DNA of 64,000 nt, taken from Pholiota molesta. Lineage: Eukaryota; Basidiomycota; Agaricomycetes; Agaricales; Strophariaceae. A model generated the notes under the pieces. The model saw only the letters and a program-made list of their open reading frames with translations. It was not told the origin of the DNA and ran no database searches. Where the stretch lies: the NCBI GenBank assembly GCA_014925825.1, contig JACGCK010000002.1, positions 1,354,778 to 1,418,777 on the forward strand, given 5' to 3'. Numbering within the stretch: the first letter of the stretch is position 1; the number at the start of each line of letters is the position of its first letter. Of the stretch, positions 22,096-34,449 are shown in pieces. A program made the translations under genes and the position numbers.

Positions 22096-23627
22096 CCCAT
22101 TTGCTCAGCTCCCAAATGAGCTTTTGATTCCAATTTTTATAGAAGCAAGCTTTGAACCATCGCTGGTGTGGAGAATCATAAGAACACCTGGCAAACGCCC
22201 TCGGGAAGAAGGAGCATGGAGATATTGCAACATGGAGGTCGTCATCTCACACGTCTGCCAGCAATGGCGTTACGTCAGTCTAGGCGTACCTGCTCTATGG
22301 ACCACATTCTATTACATTGATGACTGTCGGTCAAATCCTCGCGAAATCCTCCAACGACTCGACGCCTACCTTGAGAGATCTGGCACTCAATTGCTTGATA
22401 TTTGGATTGATCTCAGAGCGGGTCGACGTAATCTGGTCGACAGGAACCAATCGCTGATAACCAAAACTATTGTCCACATCAACCGATGGCGCAGCTTTCA
22501 CTTCTTCCCCCATTACGTACCTGCTCTGTTACTAACTTTCCTCACGCAACTCAAAGATCTAGCTGCTCCAAATCTCGAAACTTTCTGCACCTCTGCTAAT
22601 TACAGGAGAGTTGAATTCGCACTCGGTCTTCCTATGACAGGCGGATCAGCTAATACTCCAAGCTCGTCTACAATATTCAAGAAGGGTGCTCCCAAGCTAT
22701 CAGTTTTGAGTATGGACAATTCTGGATTCTTTGTCAACCTCCTACCCTTATTAACGCCAGCATATTATATATATTTCACGAGAATCCTCCAATGGGGGTG
22801 GTGCCAGCCCTCTCGTGGTTGCGTTCCATGGATTCACTGGCCAACTTGACACACCTCACCTTGGACAGAGTATTTATTGCGGCTCATCCTTCCAGTTCTT
22901 TATTGGCCCCTTATGTTGTCTTCCCTAATCTGATGCACTTTCGACTTTGTAACCAAATCATACGCCGGAGCGAGTTCGGCCGTTTTCATTTCCCATGCCT
23001 CGAAACACTTACCTTCTACAAGGTCACTATCGAGGTGGTGAAGGGTGTATCGACCTGTCGACATCCCCAATCTTCATAGCTTGTTTCTAGTGGACTCCAA
23101 AATGACGACAATGGCATTTCCCTCACCCGATTGACAAGCACTATCACAACATTGTCCTATCGGATAGTCGAATGCCCTCTGCTGTAATCCAACCTATGGA
23201 CCTCCTCGACTACGACCATACGAAAAAAGGCTGGCCTATGCTCCAGGATATCACGGTCAACCTTCGAAACCTAGAAAAATATGGACTCGAATTCTACCTG
23301 CGATGCTTGCAGACAAGACCCAAAGTCCCTCCTATCAGCCTTCGAATCGATTCAGTCTTCTTGCAGATTGGCAAACGCGGTTCACCGATCGTCTGGCTTT
23401 GTTGGAAGATCTGTGCACAATAGAGACTCTTGACGCCTCGAATCCCTATATCCCCAGTCCCTGGCCTATTGATACATTTGATGGACCATTTAGGAATTTA
23501 TATAAAAAATCGGACCCACCTCTTATTAGAAGATATTCCACGCACTACTCCAATATTTGATGCATTGAGATTTGTAGCCTTAGGCATCAACCCCAAACCA
23601 TCCTTTCATCTCAGGCAATGTTTGTAG
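22096..23627 (+). pseudogene. F-box/LRR pseudogene, copy 2
   Basis: F-box part: QLPNELLIPIFIEASFEP, later VVISHVCQQWRYVSLGVPAL. Then LRR-like strands: WRSFHFFPHYVPALLL, KKGAPKLSVLSMDNSG, LANLTHLTLDRVF, FPNLMHFRLCN, LETLTFYKV, WPMLQDITVNLRNLEKYG. The frame changes at about 22790, 23040-23110, 23150 and 23340, so no full-length product is possible without several corrections. Copy 1 is broken at other sites, so the two decayed largely independently after duplication. The ancestral gene was probably an SCF adaptor of the F-box/LRR type. Confidence 0.8.
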
Positions 23628-23790
23628 GCAGGTCCTAAACTAGGGATTTTTTGGAATACTCAATTTCTCGTTCGGACAGTTTGACGTTGCTTGCTGAACA
23701 AACTGAGGTTGGGGTATTCAAACAATAATTTCCATTACCAGCAAAATCTACAGGGATATCCACAGAAAGTAAAACCCAAGAGTTGATATC

Positions 23791-26700
23791 CTACACAGAT
23801 AGAGGTTTGCTATCTTTTTGTGCTAGATGAATCGAACGTAGCCACATGGTCAATTTTCACAATAACCGCAATATCAGACAAAGTAAGCGTACCCATCGTA
23901 ATTCGGTCGCCCAGCGAAAGAGCGATGCCCTGGGTTTTGCTACGGATGCGGACATGGCCGGTGATGGTACCCGCCTCTGTCCTCTCGATGCTCAGATTTG
24001 CAAGGGCATCTTCGCCTGAAAAATGAAGTCCATCAGATATTGCACGTCCGGATCAACCTAGGATATGGAAAACTTACCAAACAGACTTCGCGCATACATG
24101 TTCGCCGAAAGGAAGTCGCACTCGCCAGATAAAGCACCATCTGGCGTCAGACAGGACATGTTGGTCGCTTTCATGACGTGTTTCAGGTATTCGCGAGGAT
24201 CACTAGCGGAGTACATCAGCAAGAGAGAGAGAAAAAACAGTAGCAGCGGAGAACAGCGGGTACTAACGACATGGGGTTGTTCACATTCACGCGGTTCTCC
24301 CATTCGAACTCCGTCCACATGCTTCGGAACTGCAAGCAAAGAACAGGATCAATGCATGGCCCTCCAAAAAACCCATACAGACATACCTGAGCTTCATTGC
24401 AATAGGCAGGCTTGATGTAATCCATAATATCAATATGAATATCATTCAAGATGACACACGCCTCCGACATATTTGGGCCCTCCCAAAGAATGCTGCCGAA
24501 GATAACGCCGGTTTCGGTCGAGGAGACCTTGATGGTCGCCTTGATGCTCTGGAATCCGTGGGGTGCGATGGTATACACCGCGGGGCGCTCGACGATCTTC
24601 AGGTCGCCCAGCGTCGCGAAGTCCAGGCACAGGTTCTGCAGGGTGTTGGCGGTTTGGTTAACCAGCAGGACGTCGAGCAGGATGTCGAATCCGTTCATCT
24701 TGACGTATGCCTCTGCGTATATGGGATCCGAGAAGCCTACAGATACGTTCGCATTGAGCTTTCATATTACACCAGAAATAAGAAAACGAACCAGTCAATT
24801 GCGAGATGCGGCTAAGGTTGGACATGAAGTCTTCCTGGACCTCGCCTGATCCAGTAGCGCGACCAACATCTTCGTCATACTAAAATAACAGTTAAATATG
24901 ATAATCAGAAATTTTCAGCATTACTTACATCGATGGCCTCATCCGCGGTCTTCTTCGAGAACTGGCGGAACGAGAGCAGGTCGTCTACCTGGATAGCGAC
25001 AGCCTTCGTCGTCTCGGCCTCTTTCTTCTCAGCTGCACGTTTCTATAAAGGATCAAAAATTAGAATCACACAATTATGGAATGCTATGATGAGCACATAC
25101 CTCCTGCGCACCAAGCATCTTCGTGAACGCAGTCTTGGTATCCTCAAGGAAGATATCATGAACCGCAGACTCTGTCTCCAGTCCGCTCAGCGTCTGGATG
25201 CAGTTCATAATGCGCTCGTTCGAGTCTTCGTCGATTTGGACAGACACGAACTTGGATTGGCCGACACGGATGATGGAGGTCATTATGAGCATTGACTAAA
25301 GTAAATCATGTGTCAGCACTATAAGCAAGATTGAAAAAGAATAGCGCGAGCCACATACCTCTGCGCGAAGCGTGTTCGACGTAATGGTATCCTTCGACGC
25401 TTCCGCGAAGCGGAGAACCAACTTGGTCAAGGCAGCAGCAAGTACTGCACCCGTGAAGAAATCTCCTCCAAGGATCAGAGCTATAAAAACAAAGCGATAA
25501 TTAACCACCGAACAAATCCAGAATGAGCCCAAACACAAACTTCGCAAAGGAGGCTTAGCAGCCGTCTTCACCGCCTCCAGCCTCGCCGCACCCGCACTCG
25601 TATACGCCGTCTCCGTCGCATACGTCCCGTCCGCCAGGACCTTCGGGCGCCCGCCGCCGCTCTCCTTCTGCACCGCCTCCTTCTCCTTCTCCTCGTCTCG
25701 TCCCGCCGCCTCGTCCAGGAGGCGCTGCTCCGACGCGAGGATCGGGATCTCGCCGAGCACCTTGCGGATCTCGCGCATCGCCGCGGGATGTCCGCGACGG
25801 CCTCGACGTACTCGCCGAGGATCCAGAGCACGCCGCGGAAGACCTTGCCCGACTTGATCTCGGGGAGCGTGGAGATCAGCTTCTCGCAGATAGTCGCGCG
25901 CAGGTGCGGGAATTTCTCGACGACCTCGCTATATGCGCGCGGAAATTGAGTTAGACAAGGGATGATCAGGAAAGAAAATACGCACCGCACGAAAGCGACG
26001 ACGTCGAGCGCGGAGGGGTTGTTGGAGTCGCCGAGGAATTCCATCAGCGCGTGGACGACCTGGCAGCGACCTCTGAGAATTTGATGGCCGTAATGTGGAT
26101 GGATTGAATGAGGAGCTGTCGGTATTCAGGCGCCTGACACCGTATCAGTTCTACATTCCTAACAATCTCAAAATATCGAACATACCTTTTCAAAGTCTGC
26201 TTCCTGCGTTTTCTGGAGCTGCTTCTTCAAGAAAGAACGACGTCCTCGACATTTCTGCTCGATGTCATGCTGAGGACGATGCCAATGGCCTTGCGGCGCA
26301 CTTCCATATCAGCACTTGATGATGGTGGTATTAGGTTATGCATAGTGGGTGGAACTTCAAGAAAGCGCACCTTGACAGAACTTGGAGTACATCCATGATC
26401 AATCCATCAAGGACATGACCATGTTTGCTGCGGAGGTTGTCCAGGCGGTCTAACACAATGAGCTTCACATTGTTATCGGACTCCTTGATGACAAGGGTGA
26501 TGAAGCACGAAGCAGCAGCTAATCAGGACGGTCAGTGAATGCTTTCAGCTGGAGAATATATGAAATCACCTTTCACAGCTGCTGGGTTTTGGGTGAGAGT
26601 GGTAAGAGTGGTGGCAGCTTCATATTTGACAGCATGGGATGAAGCATTCAAGAGTTCAAAGATACAACGAATGTATCTTGACTTCAGGAAGTGAACCAGC

Positions 26701-27622
26701 ATCAGCGTAAAGAAAGAAACCGAAAAAAAGACCAGGCGTACTCGGTTGCCAGAGTCCGTTTTACAATCCAACCTAATGACCTCAATGATGCTCATTTGCA
26801 AGGCCTCATCCAGAGTTCCGATCGAGTCGTATATGCTCAAGATATACTCCACAGCCTTGGCATCGAGCATGGCGAGGAAAACGAAGGCGTTGCGCTTGCA
26901 CGACGAGTCGCTTTCTGCGGCGAGGAAGGTGGACATGAGTTCAGCGGCATCGGGGATGAGGTTCTCGAATTCGCGGTAGATGGAATAGAGGGCAAAGACA
27001 GCGTTTTTGCGAACATATGAATGTCGGTGCTCGAGACAAGCGCGGCAGGTGGGTATCAGAGGTTCCAGGAGCTCTTGGTCTTTAGCGATCTTCTGCAGGA
27101 AGCGGAGGCTTGCACCACGGATATATTCGTTGGGATGTTGCTAGATGATATAAGTCAGTATGCGGGCCCCTTGGGAATATCTTGAGAGCATACAAGGTCA
27201 TTCGGATCGCGTTTCTGCATTCAAAAGTTAGATTAGCAATATAATATTTCCTTTGCACTCACACAACAAGAATCATCTCCTGCTTCAGCTTTCCATTCTC
27301 GTCGTACTTTGGGCAAACCTCCCAATAAAAATGTAGCAGTTTCTTGAGTTGCTTGTTCCGTGAGGGCATAACGAATTGGATTATCGGCATCATTAAGGTT
27401 GGCTAACAATTTATTAAGCGTATGAATCTCAAAGAAATGTGGTAAAGCGCTCACTTGAGGATTGCCATTGATAGTCGAGACTATGATCTTTCGCAACGTG
27501 TCGATTTTGACCTCGTCAGAGCCCTTCTCGAGACCTGAGCGGAGCTCAGAAGCAGAAGGGTACTCTGCACTGGACTCGAATACAACGGTGTAACATGAGG
27601 AGTCGGAGGACGATGCAGCCAT
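23791..27622 (-). CDS. SEC26: Coatomer subunit beta (COPI coat)
   Basis: Beta-COP of the COPI vesicle coat, acting in Golgi-to-ER and intra-Golgi traffic; essential in yeast. Start at 27622 ([16 protein letters not shown]). The N-terminal solenoid is spread over many exons: [89 protein letters not shown]. The C-terminal appendage follows: PRVEY-like block [76 protein letters not shown], ending [20 protein letters not shown] and stop at 23791. One base is missing from a G run at 25785-25787 (between [10 protein letters not shown] and [14 protein letters not shown]), which breaks the frame of an essential gene and is most likely a consensus error. Gene symbol by yeast naming. Confidence 0.95.
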
Positions 27623-28082
27623 GGTGGGTGGAGTCTACCGACGGCCAGCGATGGTGGTGGATGCGTTTCCAGTATAAGTATACGCGTGGGAACTTTCGCC
27701 GACGCGACGTGTCCAAGGCCACGGCCATCGCTTCCGTCTTTAGACCACCACCACTGAATCATGGAATCCACATTCTGCTCATCATATTCACGCCTCATCA
27801 TGACGATTCAGTACTGCAAACGATGGCGATGACATGGTTGACCGTCGCGCACTCTCTAAAATGTTGCACAAGGTGCGTATCACCCCCAAATCACTGCCAA
27901 GGGTTGATCTTCTTGAATTGACCAGAATTCAGATCGGAAATTTCGGCGAAAACAGTCTAAGAGATGCGGAAGACTCGCAATACTATGATCGCTTGACACA
28001 GTGAATAGAATTCGAGCTCCTGTGGCCTCCTATAGCTGATTCAATTTAATACCACACGGAAATCAGTTGAAATTCGTACCCA
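27623..28082. other. Intergenic region upstream of coatomer beta
   Basis: Presumed promoter of the coatomer gene. ORFs across 27595-27921 are antisense to its 5' end or featureless. Confidence 0.4.
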
Positions 28083-28433
28083 TTAGCCTGCCAAGGCCTT
28101 CTTGAATCTCCACATCGCTTCGCCTACAATTTCATGGAATTCGATTCTCGGAGCGAAACTAGGATAACTGTCCCCGATATGAGCTTTCCTATCACGGTAT
28201 GGGGTTCTTATGCCTCGTCCTTGGTTTTCAGCCATGGACATGGCAGTAATCCACGCACTGGTATCTTCAATGCTCCTAACACTCATCAAGCGCGCTGCTC
28301 TGATTCCCTCCAAAATTCTAAGCGCCTGAGGACAGAGTACAGGGGGATGAACCGATGAACCCTCTTTGGCTGGTTGACCATCTGCCCCATTAATGAATGT
28401 TCGGGTATCTAAAATATATTGCAACGACGCCAC
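28083..28433 (-). CDS. Hypothetical protein of 116 aa
   Basis: Open frame without introns, starting MASLQYILDTRTFING and ending EIVGEAMWRFKKALAG. No domain, signal peptide or membrane segment is visible; it is mildly basic. Composition is not low-complexity, and the end is directly followed by a stop. I do not recognise the family. It could be a real small gene or a chance ORF. Confidence 0.35.
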   Translation of the reverse strand: MASLQYILDTRTFINGADGQPAKEGSSVHPPVLCPQALRILEGIRAARLMSVRSIEDTSAWITAMSMAENQGRGIRTPYRDRKAHIGDSYPSFAPRIEFHEIVGEAMWRFKKALAG

Positions 28434-28605
28434 CGCTACATTACATTCCTCGTAAGCGACAAGTCCACACTGCTTATTTGCCTAAAAATAAGTTCTACAT
28501 ATTCAAATCATCGAGGGACCTATAGTCCTATACCCAAACTCCTATATAAGATAAACCAAGAACAAATTTCTACGCGAAGCAGTCCAACTCTGTTCCCCCT
28601 TAACC

Positions 28606-30672
28606 ATGTCTGCCTACTCACAGACCTACGGTGCTCTCCTGCTGGGCTCCTTATGCGCGTCTGGGTAAGTCGTGTTTTGCACTCAATCTCATTTCAGATG
28701 TATCTCACACCACGATTTCCCCTGACCCCCTCAGATTCTCTGGAATCGCTGCTATACAGGCGCTTTTGTATTTCAAGCTCTTCCCAAAGGACAGAAAGGC
28801 TCTTCGGGAATTGGTGAGACTCTATGCCCTTTCCACCTAGCCGTTGGATTTATCCCGCAATCTGATAGGTTGTAGTCGTTTGGTACTCATCCGCTTATTC
28901 GCGTTCATGATCTGGGTCGCTAAGCTTCGAATTGCGTCTTTTCTTCCAATAGGTTGCTCGATGTTGTACATACGGCCTTGGTATGGGCTGCAATGTGGGA
29001 GTACATGGTCACCAATGCCGTGAATCAACACCTATATCAGGACTATATTCCTGGGTATGTGTCTTTTCTTTCCATTCCGATAGCAATGAAGACTGACAGA
29101 GTCGTGAAACAAGAACTATTGCAGTACGCCTCAATCGTCCCATCCAATTTGACATTGACTTCTAACACTGGTTCATTCCTCATCTAGTTCAGCGTCGTCC
29201 TTACCGTGAGTGTTACCTTCTACCCAGCTCCATTATCAGAATATTTATTCAAAATTTCAAGGCCGTTCTAACATTCCTGACACATTGGTACGTCTGATTA
29301 CTTGTTCTTTGATGGTACGGCCGGCTCAAAACGAAAACCCACAAATGATCTTCTAGCTTTTTTGCGCATCGAATCTATCACCGTACGTATGAGGCGGTGC
29401 CCCACAACATCCGAAGCTTATTTCTCCGCTGCTTTTAGTTAGCCGCGGAAATTGGTGGTTGACGGTCCCAGTAGTAAGTCTTTCCTCGGTTTCTATTCAA
29501 TTTGAATTTCAGTTGTGCGCCATGCTCACGCGATTTGTGTCTGTTTCTTTTAAAAGCTTATCCTGGCCATCGGAAGACTTGGTACGTCTACAAAAATATG
29601 CCCGTCGCAACGACATATCAATAGTGTACTCACTCCGCGTCCAACGCAGCCTGCGCTTCTGGTATGTTTTCCACATGATGATATTCATCGACACTTCCTC
29701 CTGACGATGATTCATCTTCCAGTATCTGGTGGAGAGATGTAAGTCGTTGTCAACCTAAATATTCATAGTCGCTGTCCTGACCATATGCTCTAGGATCAAA
29801 TTGAAAAGCTACCACCTGTTCAGGGAGCAATTCCGCGTACGTACCTGATATCTTTAACTCTATTATCTTGGCGCTTGTTACTTATGGATCGCTCTCAGTG
29901 GCTGTTCTCAATGGGCCTTGCACTGTCGTCTGCTTCAGATATCTTAATCACGATCCTTCTTTTCTATCTCCTAAGCAAACCAAAGCCGAATCATTAACGT
30001 ATGTGTACTGTTTCCTCGCGCTGGAAACCATGCTGAAGCCTTGTCCGGGGACAGTCTTGGCCATATAATCGACGCATGCATTCTGTATACCTTCGAGACC
30101 GGCTCGCTAACAACGTGAGCGCTTATAATAAGTGTGCCTTAATTAATCCACGCTGATTTCCGCACGGAAAAATAGTGTGGCGACTGTGGTCTCCATGATT
30201 TGTGTTCGTATTTCATCGAATTTTACCTTCTTTTCTTCTGTACTTAATGGATGTGTTGTCTAGTGGATCGTCCTTGACGATAGTCTCGTATTCCTCGGCC
30301 TTCACTTCGTCATCGGAAAGCGTGAGTGCATTTCGTTTTTTTGCAGCAAATACTCAAAGCTTGATATGCTGATTCTCCATCTTTGATCAGTATACGCAAA
30401 TTCATTGTTGGCAACGTAAGCACCTTTTTCTTGATAGTTATCTGATCAAAAAACTGATATCTTTACCACCCGTGACTAGCCTTAATACCCGTCAACAGCT
30501 CCGGAGATCCCGGGCTACTGTAACCGCCGTGGATTTAATGCACACGCCCCATTTATCTTCCTTACCCATGGAATTCCAGGTGCGTTGTTTCGCATCCCAG
30601 TGGCTGAAGGCAATCGATTGACTGTTTTTGGGGCGTCGGATAGTCTTCCAGGCAGTCAAAGGAGAGAAATGA
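28606..30672 (+). CDS. DUF6534-like seven-transmembrane protein, copy 1
   Basis: Multi-exon integral membrane protein. Exons read MSAYSQTYGALLLGSLCASG, FSGIAAIQALLYFKLFPKD, a 14-nt micro-exon at 28869-28882 (VVVVW across the splices), LLDVVHTALVWAAMW, VVLT, AVLTFLTH, CFFAHRIYH, LSRGNWWLTVPV, LILAIGRL, SVSGGEMIKLKSYHLF, WLFSMGLALSSASDILIT, IIDACILYTFETGSLTT, VATVVSMIC, WIVLDDSLVFLGLHFVIGK, LYANSLLAT and LNTRQQLRRSRAT. This order fits the DUF6534 family, common in Agaricomycetes and of unknown function. At 29982-29984 the frame ends early (KPKPNH, stop); one extra A would restore KPKAESLT into the next exon, so a single-base loss is likely. The 3' end (after LRRSRAT) is uncertain. Its neighbour at 31855 has the same exon plan. 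Confidence 0.78.
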
Positions 30673-31854
30673 CATCGCGGGGGTGCAAGTAGACGTCGTC
30701 AAAAGTGTACAGTATGATATCGAAATGAGCAATTAACAACTAATGTACTTACTGTCGACAATATGTATGTATGGTGATTCCGGCGATTCTTTACAAATGC
30801 GAATGTCTTGGCGGCCTATGTCGTGCAGGTGAACTTAATGTTGTGTTTTCTTGCTTCGTTTCTTCTCTGTCCTGAAAGGTTACCGGTTATCAATGAACAG
30901 ATTGAGATCTAATACATCTTCCTTTTTCTTGCCCAAAGCTTGCAAGCGTGTACTATGAACGTCAGATAGATCTATCAACCACCGCAGCACTTATTTCTTC
31001 GGCATGCGCCGGGCTACTTTTGCTACAGAGTCTGTATAAGTACTTATGCATATGTCGCGACTGCCATCCCCCGGTATTCACCTGCGCTTGGCCCAGGCCA
31101 GGCTGCGCCACTGAGTAACCCGGTCAACAACACACTCGTTCTTATTATCTTCCACATGCTATCAGCGCACACGGCCACTAACCCTACCATCTTTTTCTAG
31201 TTCTGTCTTTCCTTTTCTCTATGGAAGGACCTTTCAGGGTATGCCGGAGTTATGTGTTCTAATTTAGCGTAAACCCGAGTCCTCTCATGCGCACGTCAAC
31301 GCGTCTGTCTGGGCGCACCGTATTGATCGATTTTTATCTTCATCAGCCATCCTGGACAGCGTTGACAGTCTGCTATGGAGCTGCTGCTGATTCGCCTGAT
31401 CACTACTCAGTGGTAGGCTATGCTGCATGTTTCGGATATGGCATCATTTCTTTCACCTTCGTTCTCCTTCTGCAATAAAGTGCACTCTGTTTTGTGGAGG
31501 TGCTCATTGTCTGCCTGCACGCCACGACCCCTATGATTTTCAAGTAGTTTGATTCACTAGATAGCCCGTGATTAATTAATTGACATACCTCCGAATGAAC
31601 GTCCTTTTGGGACTAGCTTATGCTCCCATGAAGGAGCGACGGTCGTACTTCAAGATCTGGGAGAATGTCAAACGGGTAAGCAACCTTGATCTGATTGATG
31701 ATGTAGCCGGACCATATAAACCGAGTGGAGGTGGGTCAGTTATATATACCGATCTATCTGCCATTGTGTGGGAGCCGCGCCCTGCTTGGATTCTCTCCGT
31801 CTTGAAGACACCACCACCCAGCCGTCCGAAGGCCCTTTGTCGAAGCAGACCTTC
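30673..31854. other. Intergenic region between the DUF6534-like pair
   Basis: About 1.2 kb. Short ORFs (31287-31478, 31580-31894) show no relation to the flanking membrane proteins. A frame upstream of the next gene (from 31768) could extend its N-terminus. Confidence 0.4.
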
Positions 31855-33897
31855 ATGTGGGTCGATGCCGGGACATATGGCGCGCTTCTGCTAGGTGCGC
31901 TGTTTGCGTCTGCGTGCGTCGTTCATTGTCTTTGTTCCGCTCGCGGTGCCACTGATAGATATGGTTCGGTTTAGACTCTCAGGTGTTTTTGGCGTGCAGT
32001 GCCTTTTGTACTTCAAATGCTACCCGTCGGACGGGAAACCTTTAAAGGCACTGGTGCGCCCACTCTCCTTCAATTTCGTTTCAGCATTGGAAATCTGATG
32101 CCTGGGGACGATATAATAGGTGGTATTTGCATGGTGAAGATGATTCTTTATTGTGTACCCATAGGTCGCTGATAATCTGTTCTTGCTTAGGACACTTGAG
32201 GCCATTCATTCCGCGCTTGTATGGTCAGCGGTTTGGAGTTATTTTATTCGACATTTTGGGGAGCTGGAGTACATCGATCATATCCCTTCGTATGTTTTCA
32301 CTCTTTCTTAACTACTCCCGTGCTAATCAGTCTTCAGGAGCGTAGCTGTGAGTCACTGTCTATACCCGAAGGTGCTAGGAGCTTATGTGGTGCATGGATT
32401 TAGCTGAGCGTCATATTGACTGTGAGTAGCAGTCTCGAATTCTTGTTTGTTAAGTCCTGAGGCCTACCACTTACCTTGCTTTCTAGGCGACTCTCACGTT
32501 CCTTACGCATTGGTGCGCTTCGTTTCAAATCTGATACCGGATGCATGATGATTAAACAACGACGTTTATCAGTCTATTTGCTCAACGGATATACCATGTG
32601 AGTGAAGCTCGCCAGTGCCGACTGCATAGACGATTAACGATGGGGAACGTATGGCAGTGAGCGAAAAGAACTTATGGCTCACACTCCCAATAGTAAGTCG
32701 AGTCACCTAGTATCTGGGTCATTGCATGGCGTCTAATAATTAATGAATTGCAGATTACTCTCGCCTTTTGTCGCCTAGGTGAGATTGGCACAGTTTCCCT
32801 CGCAGTGAACTTTGGGATTGACGTTTGTCATAAATGATAATAACGTCTTAGCTGCAGCAACTGGTACGTCTGCTCTACAACCAACGATCCATGATGTCAA
32901 TTTGACGCCGAACTGTTATAAATAGTTTCGGGAGCAGAGATGTGAGTCTAATGCACATTAGCATGGCTTCTTTCTAAATCTGGCTTTAGGATCCACCTTC
33001 AAAGCTTTGCTCGCTTTAGGAAGCACTTCCTGGTAAGCTTGATCAATAAAATGGGCTTTATAACGGGTGCTTGACGGTCTAATTTACAGTGGTTATTTTC
33101 ACTGGGATTGTCGCTGTCATCTGCCGTAGATATTTTGATCACGCTATCGCTATTTTTCCTGCTCAGAAGGCGTAAAAAAACTAGCATAAAGTAGGTCACC
33201 ACTTCGTCAAGCAGATTGAGGAAATTAGACTGACCTCTGAACCACTAGGCTAAGTCCTCTGATTGATGCCCTACTTTTGTACACATTCGAAATCGGTTCT
33301 CTAACAAGGTATATTGCCGTTATTATCAAAATTCTGGGAATGATTTTAATATTGCCTTTTCAGCGCAGCGACCGTCATTTCTATGCTATGTGTATGTTGC
33401 CTTATCCAACACTCAACTTGATGTGCCATTAACCGTCATTTATTTGGTAGTGGTCTATAATCGATAACAGCCTAGTTTTCCTCGGTCTCCATTTTGTCAT
33501 CGGAAAACGTGAGTGCCTTCCAGTCTTTTTGTGACGCATTCTATCTGACCTGGTTTAGTATATGTAAACTCACTACTAGCAACGTGAGATAGAGTCCTAC
33601 TTGCTTTTCCGCCAATTAGCTGAAGTTTTTTAGGCTTAATTCACGCCAAAGGCTACGGAAAGCGCAACAACGGTCAACAGCCTATGACTTCGTAAATCTC
33701 AACATCAACCAAACAGTCAGCGCCATCCAATTCCGAGTAAGACGTTCTCCTGCGTCATCGATTTCTCCTTCCAACTAACCTTGTATCCTCGATAGAATTC
33801 TGAGTACCCTGCGGACAGCGAAACGCAGCTGGCTGGCGAAACGCCGGATCCAGAAGCGCTGAATAAGGAGGCCGACACTGAAGAAACGGTTGAATGA
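31855..33897 (+). CDS. DUF6534-like seven-transmembrane protein, copy 2
   Basis: Paralog of the gene at 28606 with the same exon plan and no lesion seen. It reads MWVDAGTYGALLLGALFASA, LSGVFGVQCLLYFKCYPSD, the micro-exon at 32120-32133 (VVFAW across splices), TLEAIHSALVWSAVW, ATLTFLTHW, FAQRIYH, KNLWLTLPI, ITLAFCRL, SGAEM, IHLQSFARFRKHF, WLFSLGLSLSSAVDILITL, LSPLIDALLLYTFEIG, AATVISMLC, WSIIDNSLVFLGLHF, LYVNSLLAT and LNSRQRLRKAQQ, then an acidic tail (ALNKEADTEETVE). Seven hydrophobic segments and a short cytosolic-like tail suggest a plasma or internal membrane protein. An in-frame upstream Met at 31768 is possible, but 31855 matches the start of copy 1. Function unknown. Confidence 0.85.
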
Positions 33898-34449
33898 TGG
33901 CGACCTTTCAAAGATGGGTTGAACAATTAAGTAGTACACATTTATTTCATTTATATCCAGCATTACATATGTAGTTTTATTCGTCGTCGTAATCAACAGC
34001 AGCAGAAGCAATTATTTCAAAATTAATAGATATATGGGAGGGGGAGCGAGCGATGCATTGTTGCAATATACGAGTAATTGGTCAGCTTGAGAAACGGCGA
34101 CCAAACGGCGACTAGGCATCAAGACATGTCTTGCAACATACGATTTGATCAATCTCCTGCAAACAGTTCGTATAGAATGCCACAAATCCTGACTTCCCGG
34201 CGCTGATCGGGATTACCGCCACGATATCGTCCAATGGCAGGCAAATAAAAGCCTCGTGAAGGGTTGCGACTCTCGATCTGTATTGGCCCTTCCGCCTATG
34301 GTGTATTTGCAAACTGGTACCAAGTCCTGTGGTATCTCGGCGTTTATAGATATCCAAATCGAGACAGTCATTGAGAAGTAGATGTTACAAAGTCGTGAAT
34401 TAAAATGGTACATCATAGAAATCCAAAAATATCGAGGGATTGAATAGCA
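33898..34449. other. Convergent intergenic region
   Basis: About 550 bases between the DUF6534-like gene and the fasciclin gene. AT-rich at 33930-34040. ORFs are unconvincing. Confidence 0.45.

Larger units (their letters stand above)
19380..23600. repeat. Tandem segmental duplication of about 2.1 kb (NOP10 5' end plus F-box gene)
   Basis: Unit A runs from about 19380 to 21370 and unit B from about 21575 to 23590, in the same orientation. Each starts with the minus-strand beginning of NOP10, continues through a similar spacer of roughly 470 bases, and holds an F-box/LRR gene on the plus strand. Matching landmarks include GAAACAGGTATAG upstream of both F-box copies (about 19830 and 22035) and the paired 3' ends near 21240 and 23450. 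Unit A lies on the complete NOP10; unit B has only its first exon. Confidence 0.85.

Noticed and set aside
19899..23627. Treating the two F-box copies as intact genes with consensus errors
   Set aside because: Lesions are multiple, of varied size, outside homopolymers and at different places in the two copies, unlike the single-base losses elsewhere.
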